This document shows, one piece after another, positions 42,812-51,398 of a DNA stretch of 64,000 nucleotides. Under the pieces are notes generated by a model, which saw only the letters and a program-made list of their open reading frames with translations, did not search any database and was not told the origin of the DNA. A program made the translations under genes and the position numbers. The stretch is from Methylophilus glucosoxydans. GTDB taxonomy: Bacteria; Pseudomonadota; Gammaproteobacteria; Burkholderiales; Methylophilaceae. The stretch covers positions 248,001-312,000 of the forward strand of contig NZ_JBHTJW010000002.1 in assembly GCF_042676145.1 (NCBI RefSeq). Direction: 5' to 3'. Each line of letters begins with the position of its first letter. Position 1 is the first letter of the stretch.

Positions 42812-43939
42812 ATGATGACACTCGCCGTTTTTGCTGCCCATCCAGAACAGTCTCGTGGCCGCAAGGTCGGCGAGCAGGAGTCACCGTTGCGCAATGTTTT
42901 TCAGCGTGACCGCGACCGGATTATTCATTCCACAGCCTTTAGGCGGCTCGAATACAAAACGCAGGTATTTGTAAACCATGAAGGTGACCTGTTTCGCACG
43001 CGTCTGACGCATAGTATCGAGGTCGCGCAACTGACACGCGGTATCGCGCGCACCTTGGGCTTGCACGAAGATTTGGCCGAGGCTATCGCGCTGGCGCATG
43101 ATCTTGGGCACACCCCGTTTGGCCATGCCGGACAAGATGCGCTCAATCATTGCATGAAAGACTATGGCGGTTTTGAGCACAACCTGCAGTCCTTGCGCGT
43201 GGTCGATCTGCTGGAAAACCGCTATGCCAGTTTTGATGGCTTAAACCTCACTTTCGAAGTCCGTGAAGGTATCCTCAAACATTGCTCGCGCAAAAATGCG
43301 CAACTTCTAGGCGATGTCGGTGAACGTTTCTTGCGCGGTGAGTCGCCCAGCCTTGAGGCCCAAGTCACCAACTTTGCTGACGAAATTGCCTATAACAATC
43401 ATGACGTGGATGACGGCTTACGTTCCGGCCTCATCACCATCCAACAGCTATCCAATATCCAGCTATTTGCCGAAAATATGCATGAGGTTAAAAAGCAATA
43501 TGGCGAGATTGAGGAAAAACGGCTCATCCATGAAACCATCCGCCGCATGATCAATGTGCTGGTGGTTGATTTATGTCAGCATAGCCAGCAAGCGATTGCG
43601 CAGTTGAATCCGGGCAGCGTAGACGATGTGCGCAAAGCACCCGCCTACCTAGTCGGCTTTAGCCAGCCGGTCGTGCAAAAGAATCACGAATTAAAACAGT
43701 TTTTGCGCAAGCACCTCTATCAGCACTACCGGGTAAATCGCATGAGTGCCAAGGCCAGGCGGATTATTGAAGAGTTATTTAAGACCTTTATGGATAATCC
43801 GGCCTTGATGCCTGACGAGCACCAATTGGCAGCCAAGCAGGATCAGGCGCGGGCGGTGGCTGATTACATTGCCGGCATGACTGACCGTTATGCCATCCGT
43901 GAGCACAAACGCTTGTTTGCGGTTGAGGAGCACTGGTAG
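42812..43939 (+). CDS. dgt: dGTP triphosphohydrolase-like HD protein
   Basis: A 375-residue HD-domain dNTP triphosphohydrolase of the short Dgt subfamily, which releases tripolyphosphate and lowers dNTP pools. The motif set is complete: RTRLTHSIEVAQLTRGIAR (first His), then HDLGHTPFGHAGQDAL (HD pair), EHNLQSLRVV and the ADEIAYNNHDVDDGLRSG helix. Two ATGs (42812, 42815) are possible. It follows aroB at 12 bases, an arrangement known in other betaproteobacteria, and ends before a bidirectional terminator. Confidence 0.93.
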   Translation: MMTLAVFAAHPEQSRGRKVGEQESPLRNVFQRDRDRIIHSTAFRRLEYKTQVFVNHEGDLFRTRLTHSIEVAQLTRGIARTLGLHEDLAEAIALAHDLGHTPFGHAGQDALNHCMKDYGGFEHNLQSLRVVDLLENRYASFDGLNLTFEVREGILKHCSRKNAQLLGDVGERFLRGESPSLEAQVTNFADEIAYNNHDVDDGLRSGLITIQQLSNIQLFAENMHEVKKQYGEIEEKRLIHETIRRMINVLVVDLCQHSQQAIAQLNPGSVDDVRKAPAYLVGFSQPVVQKNHELKQFLRKHLYQHYRVNRMSAKARRIIEELFKTFMDNPALMPDEHQLAAKQDQARAVADYIAGMTDRYAIREHKRLFAVEEHW

Positions 43940-43972
43940 TGCGTGGATGCATTGCGATGCAATAAAACAAGT

Positions 43973-44010
43973 GCAATAAAAAAGCTGCCCTTAGGCAGCT
44001 TTTTTATTGC
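43973..44010. terminator. bidirectional terminator between dgt and dksA
   Basis: A 17-base perfect inverted repeat, GCAATAAAAAAGCTGCC (43973-43989) and its complement at 43994-44010, loop CTTA, with A-runs and T-runs on both sides. Confidence 0.94.
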
Positions 44011-44025
44011 TTGATAGCTTTAGCC

Positions 44026-44448
44026 TTATTTGGCGACTTGTTTCTCGCGCATTTCATCCAGCGTTTTGCAGTCTATGCACAAGGTGGCGGTTGGGCGTGC
44101 TTCCAGGCGCTTGAGGCCAATTTCGATCCCGCAGCCTTCGCAGTAGCCGTAGTCACCGCTGTCAATGTTACGCAAGGTTTCGTCGATTTTCTTGATCAGT
44201 TTGCGCTCACGGTCACGGTTGCGCAGTTCTAGCGCCATGTCAGATTCCTGGCTGGCACGGTCATTCGGGTCAGCAAAGCTGGTCACTTCGTCCTGCATGG
44301 TATGCACGGTACGATCAATATCGTGACTCAATTCTGCTTTCCAGTCATTCAGGATTTTGCGGAAGTGATCCTGCTGCTTTTTATTCATGTATTCCTCACC
44401 GGCGGCGGGCTGGTAAGGGGTAAAGGATTTGTTAACGGTATCTGCCAT
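44026..44448 (-). CDS. dksA: RNA polymerase-binding transcription factor DksA
   Basis: DksA enters the RNA polymerase secondary channel and, with ppGpp, reprograms transcription in starvation. The 140-residue protein has the coiled coil with the acidic tip DPNDRAS (both Asp and the Ala conserved with E. coli), and a four-cysteine zinc finger CEGCG...CIDC near the C-terminus. Length is close to the E. coli protein. It stands alone between terminator and folD. Confidence 0.97.
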   Translation of the reverse strand: MADTVNKSFTPYQPAAGEEYMNKKQQDHFRKILNDWKAELSHDIDRTVHTMQDEVTSFADPNDRASQESDMALELRNRDRERKLIKKIDETLRNIDSGDYGYCEGCGIEIGLKRLEARPTATLCIDCKTLDEMREKQVAK

Positions 44449-44590
44449 GATGGTTCCAACGAACGAAACTTCGAATAGTGAATGCCTGTAGCGGCATGGT
44501 TTATTGCATTACGTCAATCAACAATCGCGCGAGTTTACACCAGTTTCAAACCCCTGCAAAGCCTATTCGCAAGGGCAAGACTGCTTCGGC

Positions 44591-45448
44591 TTAAGCTTGC
44601 TCACTGAGTTCCAGCGCCTTCAAGGTATTTTCCATCAGCGTGGCTACAGTCATTGGGCCGACGCCACCAGGCACCGGCGTAATATGGCTGGCACGCTGGC
44701 TGGCAATCGCAAAGTCAACGTCGCCGGTGATCTTGCCATCAGGCAGGCGATTAATCCCAATATCGACCACAATAGCGCCAGGTTTAATCCACTCACCCTT
44801 GACCAAGCCAGGCTTGCCCACCGCGGATACAATGAGATCGGCACGACTAATATGGCTTTGTAAGTCTTTGGTGTGCCGGTGACAGCTGGTGACGGTGCAC
44901 CCGGCCAACAGAAGCTCCAGGCCCATGGGGCGCCCAACGTGGTTAGATACGCCAACGACAACGGCGTCCAGCCCCTTGATCGCGATCCCGCTGGCTTGCA
45001 GCATCTTGATGACACCGTAAGGCGTGCAGGAACGTAATAAGGGCTGGCGTACCGCCAGGCGGCCTATATTGTAGGGGTGAAACCCATCCACATCTTTGCC
45101 CGGATCTATCAGCGCCAGAATGGCAGACTCATCAATATGATGGGGGAGCGGGGATTGCACCAGAATGCCGTCAGTGTCAGGGTCGGCATTCAGTGTTTGA
45201 ATGAGCGCGAATAAGGCCTCTTGCGTGGTGTTGGCTGGCAGGTTATGCGCAATTGAGACGATCCCTACTTTTTCGCAAGCCAGACGCTTGTTGCGCACAT
45301 AAATGGCCGAAGCCGGATCATCACCGACCAGGACAACGGCCAGGCAAGGAGCACGTTTGCCATCAACTAGCCGTTGGTCGATTTTGGATTTGATTTCTTC
45401 TAATAGTTGATTCGCAATTTGCTTGCCATCAATAATCTGAGCGCTCAT
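44591..45448 (-). CDS. folD: bifunctional methylenetetrahydrofolate dehydrogenase/cyclohydrolase
   Basis: FolD interconverts methylene-, methenyl- and formyl-tetrahydrofolate with NADP. The 285-residue protein shows the catalytic YVRNKRLACEKVGI with Tyr and Lys, the VQSPLPHHI substrate motif, DVDGFHPYN, and the Rossmann part with VVGVSNHVGRPM and the ending TPVPGGVGPMTVATLMENT. The ATG at 45448 is the normal N-terminus; a longer frame would run into the tRNA-Pro gene, which is an artefact. Together with purU it gives formate and C1 units from folate. Confidence 0.97.
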   Translation of the reverse strand: MSAQIIDGKQIANQLLEEIKSKIDQRLVDGKRAPCLAVVLVGDDPASAIYVRNKRLACEKVGIVSIAHNLPANTTQEALFALIQTLNADPDTDGILVQSPLPHHIDESAILALIDPGKDVDGFHPYNIGRLAVRQPLLRSCTPYGVIKMLQASGIAIKGLDAVVVGVSNHVGRPMGLELLLAGCTVTSCHRHTKDLQSHISRADLIVSAVGKPGLVKGEWIKPGAIVVDIGINRLPDGKITGDVDFAIASQRASHITPVPGGVGPMTVATLMENTLKALELSEQA

Positions 45449-45531
45449 GAGCAAAAAATTTGTCGTAAAAAAGATAATTTTATCACATCGAGATTGACAC
45501 AAATTCGTGAAATCGGTTATATTTCTGCTTT

Positions 45532-45608
45532 CGGCGTGTAGCGTAGTCTGGTAGCGCGCCTGCTTTGGGAGCAGGATGTCGGGAGTTCGAATCTCTCCAC
45601 GCCGACCA
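45532..45608 (+). tRNA. tRNA-Pro (anticodon TGG)
   Basis: Full cloverleaf: acceptor CGGCGTG, D-arm GCGTAGTCTGGTAGCGC, anticodon stem CCTGC/GCAGG with loop TTTGGGA (anticodon TGG), T-loop TTCGAAT, encoded CCA. First of a three-gene cluster. Confidence 0.96.
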
Positions 45609-45648
45609 GTTTTCTCTGGATTGCCTGATCGGCATGTAACTACTTTAT

Positions 45649-45725
45649 CTGCTCGTAGCTCAACTGGATAGAGCACCAGCCTTCTAAGCTGGGGGTTACA
45701 GGTTCGATTCCTGTCGGGCAGGCCA
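45649..45725 (+). tRNA. tRNA-Arg (anticodon TCT)
   Basis: Acceptor CTGCTCG pairs with CGGGCAG (one G-T pair); anticodon stem CCAGC/GCTGG with loop CTTCTAA gives anticodon TCT, reading AGA/AGG. T-loop TTCGATT and encoded CCA are present. Confidence 0.95.
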
Positions 45726-45749
45726 AAATTTCAGCCAATTTCTCTCAGT

Positions 45750-45826
45750 GGTGGCTATAGCTCAGTTGGTAGAGCCCCGGATTGTGATTCCGGTTGTCGT
45801 CGGTTCGAGCCCGATTAGCCACCCCA
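45750..45826 (+). tRNA. tRNA-His (anticodon GTG)
   Basis: Carries the extra G at position -1 typical of tRNA-His, acceptor GTGGCTA, anticodon stem CCGGA/TCCGG with loop TTGTGAT (anticodon GTG), T-loop TTCGAGC, encoded CCA. Confidence 0.96.
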
Positions 45827-45886
45827 TTTTCACTTTTCTGCTTCAACCTCACAATTTAGTCCTACAAATCGGTTCTTTTCCTAATT

Positions 45887-45938
45887 AAGAATCATTCTTC
45901 CCTTTGTTAAAGTGTTCGAAACAACATCTGTCGAACAC
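45887..45938 (+). promoter_or_regulatory. two dyads upstream of the diguanylate cyclase start
   Basis: AAGAAT-C-ATTCTT (45887-45899) resembles a Fur box core. Then GTGTTCGA (45912-45919) and its exact complement TCGAACAC (45931-45938), 11 bases apart, end one base before the ATG. The second could be an operator or an RNA hairpin that hides the start; no regulator is identified. Confidence 0.5.
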
Positions 45939-46943
45939 ATGCCTAGTCATTTAAATTTGAAAAAATTTATGCAAAGCCTGATCGGCCTGACACAGGTCAG
46001 GGAGAGCCTTGCATTGGATCCAGCGCTGCTTTCGTTGATGCAGCACTGGATGTGTATTTTTGCTGCCGAGGAAAAGCCGATCCGGATGCAGGTATTGTCG
46101 CGTCGGCAGTTGGTCTCGGTGATGGACTCTCAAGATGAGATGGATCCTGCTTTTGAAGCGTGGCCTAGCGATGTTTATGCGTTGCTTTTAAATTACCTGG
46201 ATCAGGAAACTCGGCAATCTGTTTGCCTGGACACTGCAGCGGGCAAGTTGCACATTTTTCCGCTCAAACAAAGTGTTGCCCATAAAAATGCCATACTGTT
46301 GATTCAGCATGCGCAGTTAACCGCAGAAGCGATCGCGCTGGTCGAACACTGTTTGCAGGTATTTAATCACTATGCCGGCTTGATTATTGAAAACGAGCGG
46401 GATGCACTGACTGGGTTGCTTAACCGCAAAACCTTTGATAAGTGTGTGAGCAAGATTTTGCTCAATGACTACAAGCCAGAATTCCGGTTTCCGTTACACC
46501 ATTATCTGGTGATTTTTGATATCGATTTCTTTAAAAAGATCAATGACAGCTATGGTCATTTGATTGGTGATGAAGTGTTACTGCTTTTATCCCGCCTCAT
46601 GCAGGAAACCTTTCGTGATGGCGATTTGCTGTTCCGCTTTGGTGGTGAAGAATTTGTGGGCGTATTTTCATGTGCTGATAAAGATGACATCGTCATGCTG
46701 CTAGAGCGCTTCCAGCAAGCCCTTGCTGAATATCGTTTCCCGCAAGTCGGGCGAGTTACCATCAGTATCGGTTATTCCAAAATGTCACCGCATTTGCTGC
46801 CGAACACTGTGCTAGAGCGGGCAGATGAAGCACTCTATTATGCCAAAGAGCATGGCAGAGACCAGGTCTGCTGCTACGAATCCCTGGTTGAGCAAGGCTT
46901 ACTCAACTACAGCATCATTAGCGGCGAAATCGAGCTTTTTTAA
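45939..46943 (+). CDS. diguanylate cyclase (GGDEF domain)
   Basis: A 334-residue cytoplasmic enzyme producing cyclic di-GMP from two GTP. The N-terminal about 150 residues are an unrecognised, probably sensory region with no membrane segment; the C-terminal GGDEF domain begins ERDALTGLLNRKTF, has DIDFFKKINDSYGH, and an active-site GGEEF (235-239). An inhibitory-site RxxD is present as R226-D-G-D229, so product feedback is expected. ATG 45939 is preferred to GTG 45912 because a perfect inverted repeat fills the space between; neither has a clear ribosome binding site. It precedes the MSHA-like operon, whose ATPase has a cyclic di-GMP-binding type of N-terminus. Confidence 0.92.
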   Translation: MPSHLNLKKFMQSLIGLTQVRESLALDPALLSLMQHWMCIFAAEEKPIRMQVLSRRQLVSVMDSQDEMDPAFEAWPSDVYALLLNYLDQETRQSVCLDTAAGKLHIFPLKQSVAHKNAILLIQHAQLTAEAIALVEHCLQVFNHYAGLIIENERDALTGLLNRKTFDKCVSKILLNDYKPEFRFPLHHYLVIFDIDFFKKINDSYGHLIGDEVLLLLSRLMQETFRDGDLLFRFGGEEFVGVFSCADKDDIVMLLERFQQALAEYRFPQVGRVTISIGYSKMSPHLLPNTVLERADEALYYAKEHGRDQVCCYESLVEQGLLNYSIISGEIELF

Positions 46944-46985
46944 ACACCCTCTCTCGCACTGGTTGACCAGATTGCGCCGGATGGA

Positions 46986-47032
46986 TTGACAGTTAACATT
47001 GCTTATATTTAATATATGTTAAAAAATGTCAA
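46986..47032 (+). promoter_or_regulatory. promoter and dyad ahead of the MSHA-like operon
   Basis: TTGACA (46986-46991) and TAATAT (47010-47015) with an 18-base spacer. The same region holds nested inverted repeats TTGACA/TGTCAA (46986, 47027) and TTAACA/TGTTAA (46993, 47017) that flank the -10, a possible operator. Confidence 0.55.
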
Positions 47033-47052
47033 TAATCATTTGGAGGGGGTTG

Positions 47053-48975
47053 ATGCGTATTGCGCTCATCCTGTGGTTGGTGATTGGACTCGCTGCCTGT
47101 AAAAGCCAGCCCCCGGGCAGCGCTACGCATGCGCAGTTGCATTTACCCTCAACCCCTTCAACCCCTCAGGCCGACAACGGTTCGGCTAGCTTCCCGGAAA
47201 TTGATACGGCAGACATTGTTTCTACCCCAGCCATCAAGCCCCCCGCGCTCAAGTCTGCTATACCCACCGTCTTGATCAATCTGGTCGTCCGCGAAGCACC
47301 CGTACAGGAGGTCCTGTTTGCGCTGGCCCAAGAAAGCGGCCTGAATTTTGATGTGCATCCAGCCTTGAGCGGTAAAGTCACTTTAAATGCCCAGCAGCAG
47401 TCGGTGGCCGCCATTCTTGCGCGCATGGCCAGGCAAGTCGATATGTATTATGAATGGTCAGACGGGGTGTGGCTGGTGACACCGGACACGCCGGTGATTC
47501 GTAGCTACAAACTCAATTATGTGAACATGAGCCGCGATACCTATGGCTATATTGGCGTGGCCAGTGAAATCAATGGCGCTGGCCGTGGCGGCATGGCCGC
47601 AGCCAGTAACAGTAATGCGCAGGTGCAAGCATTGCCGGCACAAGGCGGCAGTAGTAATAGTTCCAGAACCGCAGTCACCTCTCAATCCCGCTATCACCTG
47701 TGGGAGAGCGTGGTAGACAATGTGCAGCTTCTGCTGGATGAAACAGATAAAGCCGGTAGTGCTCGGGCAGAAGTGATGGATCACCTGCCCGCAACCGTGA
47801 TCATGCCAGCGAGCGGTACTGATAGCGCGCCAGGTAGCGCCGCAGTCAGTGAACTCAAAACCACAGCAGAATCCGTCTTACCATCACCATTGCAAGAAAA
47901 GTCGCAGCAAGCGCAACGCCGTTGGCGGGCTTCCAAACTGATTGCAAACGCCGAAACCGGCATCTTGACCATACGTGCCTCGCAGAGTCAGCAGGCGCAA
48001 GTCAAAGCCTATCTGGAATCTGTGATGCAGGTTGCCGCCAGGCAGGTCTTGATTGAAGCTACCATTGTAGAAGTTGAGCTCAATAAAAGTTTTCAGATGG
48101 GCATAGACTGGAGTCGCCTGTCAGCCTCGGCGCAACAACGGGGCTGGCTGCTTTCGCAATCTTTGGGCAGCGATGCGGCCCAGTTTAACCGCACCACTGG
48201 TCAGTGGGAGAGCAATAACAGTAAAAATGCCTTGGGCCAGAACAATGGCAACGTGGCGTTTATGTTGAGCTACTTAAATCCTCTCAGCCGCTTTGGTAAT
48301 TTAAGTGCCAGTGTCACCTTGCTTGAGCAGTTTGGCAAAACGCGTGTCCTCTCCAGTCCCAAGCTCATGGTGCTCAATAATCAGACGGCCATTCTCAAGG
48401 TGGTCGATAACTTGGTCTACTTCACCATCCAGTCGCAAATTTCGCAAAGCAGTAGTAATAGCGGTGCTAATTTGCAAGCAGTGACGACCACGGCCAATAC
48501 GGTGCCGGTAGGCTTGGTCATGGCTGTCACGGCACAAATCAATAGTCGCCAGCGCGTCAATTTAAATGTCAGGCCGACGGTGTCCAAGGTGCTGCGCTAT
48601 GTCGAAGACCCCAATCCGCAATTAGGCAGTGGCAGCAGTCGGATTGTGAGTAGCGTGCCCGAAATCCAGGTAAGGGAAATGGAGTCTGTGCTCAATGTTG
48701 CCAGCGGCCATATCGCTGTTTTAGGCGGCCTGATGCAGGATGATCAGCGTGAATTTAGTGACCGCGTGCCTGGCCTCTCGCGACTGCCTGTCATCGGTCA
48801 GGCATTTATTGGCAAAAATCAGGCCGCCAAAAAGACCGAGCTGATTGTGTTTTTGCGGCCCACTGTGATTGGTCGGGCCGATGTTAACACGGGCGATTTG
48901 CGATCGTTTCAACCCTTGCTGCCAGACGCTTTGCCTGCTGATGCATTTGAAATGAATGTCGAGGAGCCATCATGA
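47053..48975 (+). CDS. mshL: MshL-like secretin of a second type IV pilus system
   Basis: A 640-residue outer-membrane secretin. The lipobox IGLAAC places acylated Cys at residue 19; a Pro/Ser-rich linker is followed by an STN domain (about 80-150, VLINLVVREAPVQEVLFALAQESGLNFDVHPALSGKV), a Ser/Asn/Gly-rich insert (about 180-215), and the secretin domain (ARQVLIEATIVEVELNKSFQMGIDW ... LSRLPVIGQAFIGKNQAAKKTELIVFLRPTVI). The ATG at 47053 has GGAGG seven bases upstream. It resembles MshL of Vibrio MSHA pili more than PilQ (no AMIN domains). It starts a run of eight genes with overlapping or touching ends. Confidence 0.88.
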   Translation: MRIALILWLVIGLAACKSQPPGSATHAQLHLPSTPSTPQADNGSASFPEIDTADIVSTPAIKPPALKSAIPTVLINLVVREAPVQEVLFALAQESGLNFDVHPALSGKVTLNAQQQSVAAILARMARQVDMYYEWSDGVWLVTPDTPVIRSYKLNYVNMSRDTYGYIGVASEINGAGRGGMAAASNSNAQVQALPAQGGSSNSSRTAVTSQSRYHLWESVVDNVQLLLDETDKAGSARAEVMDHLPATVIMPASGTDSAPGSAAVSELKTTAESVLPSPLQEKSQQAQRRWRASKLIANAETGILTIRASQSQQAQVKAYLESVMQVAARQVLIEATIVEVELNKSFQMGIDWSRLSASAQQRGWLLSQSLGSDAAQFNRTTGQWESNNSKNALGQNNGNVAFMLSYLNPLSRFGNLSASVTLLEQFGKTRVLSSPKLMVLNNQTAILKVVDNLVYFTIQSQISQSSSNSGANLQAVTTTANTVPVGLVMAVTAQINSRQRVNLNVRPTVSKVLRYVEDPNPQLGSGSSRIVSSVPEIQVREMESVLNVASGHIAVLGGLMQDDQREFSDRVPGLSRLPVIGQAFIGKNQAAKKTELIVFLRPTVIGRADVNTGDLRSFQPLLPDALPADAFEMNVEEPS

Positions 48976-49682
48976 TGGATGTTCGAGCATGGCTGGCTGA
49001 TTCAAAACGCCCCTTGCGCTTAAATAAAAATGCATATGCAAAATCGCTGATGATCACCGATTGGCAGCAGCTTGAGCGGCGTATCATGGGATTGTTGTGG
49101 CTGATGCTGATCATTGCGTCTTGCTGCGTAGTGCGACAAGGCTGGGATATCTTTTCAGCGGCATCCGCGCTGGACAATCATGCTGCGCCCAGATGGGTAG
49201 ATGCAAAGCCATTCGTCACTCCGGTTAAGCCGTCACCAATCGGTGAGCAAAAGTCTCGATTGCAGGAGGAACCTAGCGTATTTGCTTTACATGCGCCAGC
49301 AAAGGCTGAGCAACCTTCCGTAGCCACACCCAGTCAGAGTGAGCCTGCGCAGAGCCCATCACCCTCACCCCGTCAAAATACCCCGCCTCGTTGGGTCATG
49401 CAGGTACAGCGTGGACCATTGCCGAGCTTGTCCTCCATCAGTCTTCTGGCGCAGGCGCGTACGGCATTACAGCAGGAGAAACTGCAAAATGCGCAGCCTC
49501 TTTATGCGCAACTGTTGGCGCAAGATCCGCATCAACTCGAGGCATTGGTCGGCATGCTGTATATCAGTCAAGGGCTGGGTGATCAGGCGCAATATGAGCA
49601 CTATTGGCTGCGCGTTCGGCAACTGATGCCAGGGGTCGAAGCCAATGCTGCTTTATTTGCGCAACTACTGGAGCAAGAGTGA
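48972..49682 (+). CDS. MshN-like bitopic protein with TPR-type C-terminus
   Basis: A 236-residue inner-membrane protein: cytoplasmic N-terminus (about 1-36), one membrane helix (about 38-56, IMGLLWLMLIIASCCVV), a long Pro/Ser/Glu-rich linker (about 75-140) and a C-terminal helical repeat (LLAQARTALQQEKLQNAQPLYAQLLAQDPHQLEALVGMLYI) that reads as tetratricopeptide repeats. Its position between secretin and ATPase matches mshN in Vibrio MSHA loci. The ATG overlaps the mshL stop (ATGA), and its TGA overlaps the ATPase start. Probable role: a linker between platform and secretin, by analogy only. Confidence 0.7.
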   Translation: MMDVRAWLADSKRPLRLNKNAYAKSLMITDWQQLERRIMGLLWLMLIIASCCVVRQGWDIFSAASALDNHAAPRWVDAKPFVTPVKPSPIGEQKSRLQEEPSVFALHAPAKAEQPSVATPSQSEPAQSPSPSPRQNTPPRWVMQVQRGPLPSLSSISLLAQARTALQQEKLQNAQPLYAQLLAQDPHQLEALVGMLYISQGLGDQAQYEHYWLRVRQLMPGVEANAALFAQLLEQE

Positions 49683-51394
49683 TGCGGATCGGAGAGTGGA
49701 TGCTGACGAAAGGCATGATTACTAGCGATCAGCTCGATATTGCACTGATCGAGCAACGCAAGCAGCAATTGTTGCTTGGCCAGCAGTTGGTTAGGCTGCA
49801 CTTTGTCACCGACGCCATGGTGAGAGATGTGCTGGCGCAACTGCATGTGCAAGAGAGTGTGGATTTGCAGCATGTGATGCCCGACCCGGTGTGGATTGCC
49901 AAAGTGCCAGAAACCTTTGCCAGGCAACATCGCTTGTTACCGCTTGATCTGACACCAGATCAGCAATCGTTGCGGATTGCGGTACAGGATCACCAGAACG
50001 CACACGCGATTGAAGCACTGAAACATTTATTAGGTGGTGGCATTACACTGACGCCTGTTCTGGCGACCGAAGTCCAGATAGAGCAGGCGCTGGATCGGTG
50101 TTATGGACATAGCCTGTCGCTAGAGCGCTTGTTGCAGGAAATCGAGCAGCAAGAGGCTGCAGTTAGTCTTTCGCCGGTGGCTTCCGCCTCTCATCCCGTG
50201 ATCCGGCTGGTGGATGCCATCTTGGTCGATGCCGTCAAACAAGGCGCCTCGGATATCCACTTCGAGCCTGAACAGGCGTTTGTCAGGATACGCTACCGCA
50301 TTGATGGCGTGCTTTGGCAGATCCGCTGTTTGCACGATCGCTATTGGCCCGCCATGTGTGTGCGCCTCAAAGTCTTGGCTGGCATGGATATCGCTGAGCA
50401 GCGTATGCCGCAAGACGGCCGCGTGAATCTGTTCTTGTGCGGGCGCGAGGTCGATTTCAGGGTCTCCAGTCATCCTACCCTGCATGGTGAAAACTTGGTG
50501 CTGCGCGTGCTGGACAGGCATAAATCCATTATTCCGCTGTCGCAGATGGGTATACGCTGCGCGCAGTTGGCGTCTTTAAAAGCCATGCTGGCAAAACCGG
50601 AGGGCTTGTTAATCGTGACGGGCCCGACCGGGAGCGGTAAAACCACCACACTGTATTCCATGCTTGGGCATCTCAATCAGACCGGGGTGAATATCATGAC
50701 CCTGGAAGATCCGGTTGAGTATCCGCACCATTTAATGCGGCAAACCTCCGTCAACGAAGCCAATAAGGTGGATTTTGTCACTGGTGTGCGCGCCATTTTG
50801 CGACAAGACCCCGACATTATGCTGATTGGCGAGGTCAGAGATGAAGCCACGGCCGCTATGGCGGTGCGCGCCGCCATGACCGGACATCTGGTGATGACCA
50901 CCTTGCATACCAATCATGCTGCAGCTGCCTTTTTACGCTTGCAGGATTTGGGGATTCAGCCGCATACCCTGGCCGGTTGCCTAGTTGGGGTGATTGCCCA
51001 GCGCTTATTGCGACGCTTATGTCAACACTGCAAGCGCCAAGCTTCCCCGGACCCACACCTTTTAGCCATGTTTCAATACATCGATTCAGCGTGCATTCCT
51101 GAAAGTTTCACGTGTTTTGAAGCGGTTGGTTGTCAGCATTGTCGACAAAGTGGTTATCAAGGCCGGACTGTGGTGATGGAAATTTTGTCCATGCATTCTG
51201 GCTTGGAGGAGGCGCTCACGCCACTCTCGCTGCCAAGGTTACAGCAGAACGCACGATCATATGGTTACACCACGCTGGCCGAGGAGGGGGTGCGATTAGT
51301 GATGGCAGGCGAAACTAGTCTGCAAGAATTAAAAAGAGTGGTCGATTTAAGTGTGCTTGAGGCCAATGTGCTGGATGTAAGCAGGCCTGTTTAA
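49682..51394 (+). CDS. mshE: MshE-like type IV pilus extension ATPase
   Basis: A 570-residue hexameric assembly ATPase. Its N-terminus has an MshEN-type motif, RIGEWMLTKGMITSDQLDIALIEQ at residues 2-25, close to the RLG..LL..G.I....L...L..Q consensus that binds cyclic di-GMP; a second, less complete copy follows (LLGQQLVRLHFVTDAM). The core has an Asp box, Walker A GPTGSGKT (314-321), Walker B PDIMLIGE (377-384), the His box TTLHTNHAAAAF, and a zinc tetracysteine set C447/C450 and C484/C487. The ATG is at 49682, overlapping the previous stop. It should power pilus or pseudopilus assembly and be under cyclic di-GMP control. Confidence 0.92.
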   Translation: MRIGEWMLTKGMITSDQLDIALIEQRKQQLLLGQQLVRLHFVTDAMVRDVLAQLHVQESVDLQHVMPDPVWIAKVPETFARQHRLLPLDLTPDQQSLRIAVQDHQNAHAIEALKHLLGGGITLTPVLATEVQIEQALDRCYGHSLSLERLLQEIEQQEAAVSLSPVASASHPVIRLVDAILVDAVKQGASDIHFEPEQAFVRIRYRIDGVLWQIRCLHDRYWPAMCVRLKVLAGMDIAEQRMPQDGRVNLFLCGREVDFRVSSHPTLHGENLVLRVLDRHKSIIPLSQMGIRCAQLASLKAMLAKPEGLLIVTGPTGSGKTTTLYSMLGHLNQTGVNIMTLEDPVEYPHHLMRQTSVNEANKVDFVTGVRAILRQDPDIMLIGEVRDEATAAMAVRAAMTGHLVMTTLHTNHAAAAFLRLQDLGIQPHTLAGCLVGVIAQRLLRRLCQHCKRQASPDPHLLAMFQYIDSACIPESFTCFEAVGCQHCRQSGYQGRTVVMEILSMHSGLEEALTPLSLPRLQQNARSYGYTTLAEEGVRLVMAGETSLQELKRVVDLSVLEANVLDVSRPV

Positions 51395-51398
51395 AACG

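Noticed and set aside
45449..45676. N-terminal extension of folD with GRRGEIRTPDILLPKQ
   Set aside because: It is translation across the complement of tRNA-Pro, a well-known artefact; FolD starts normally at 45448.
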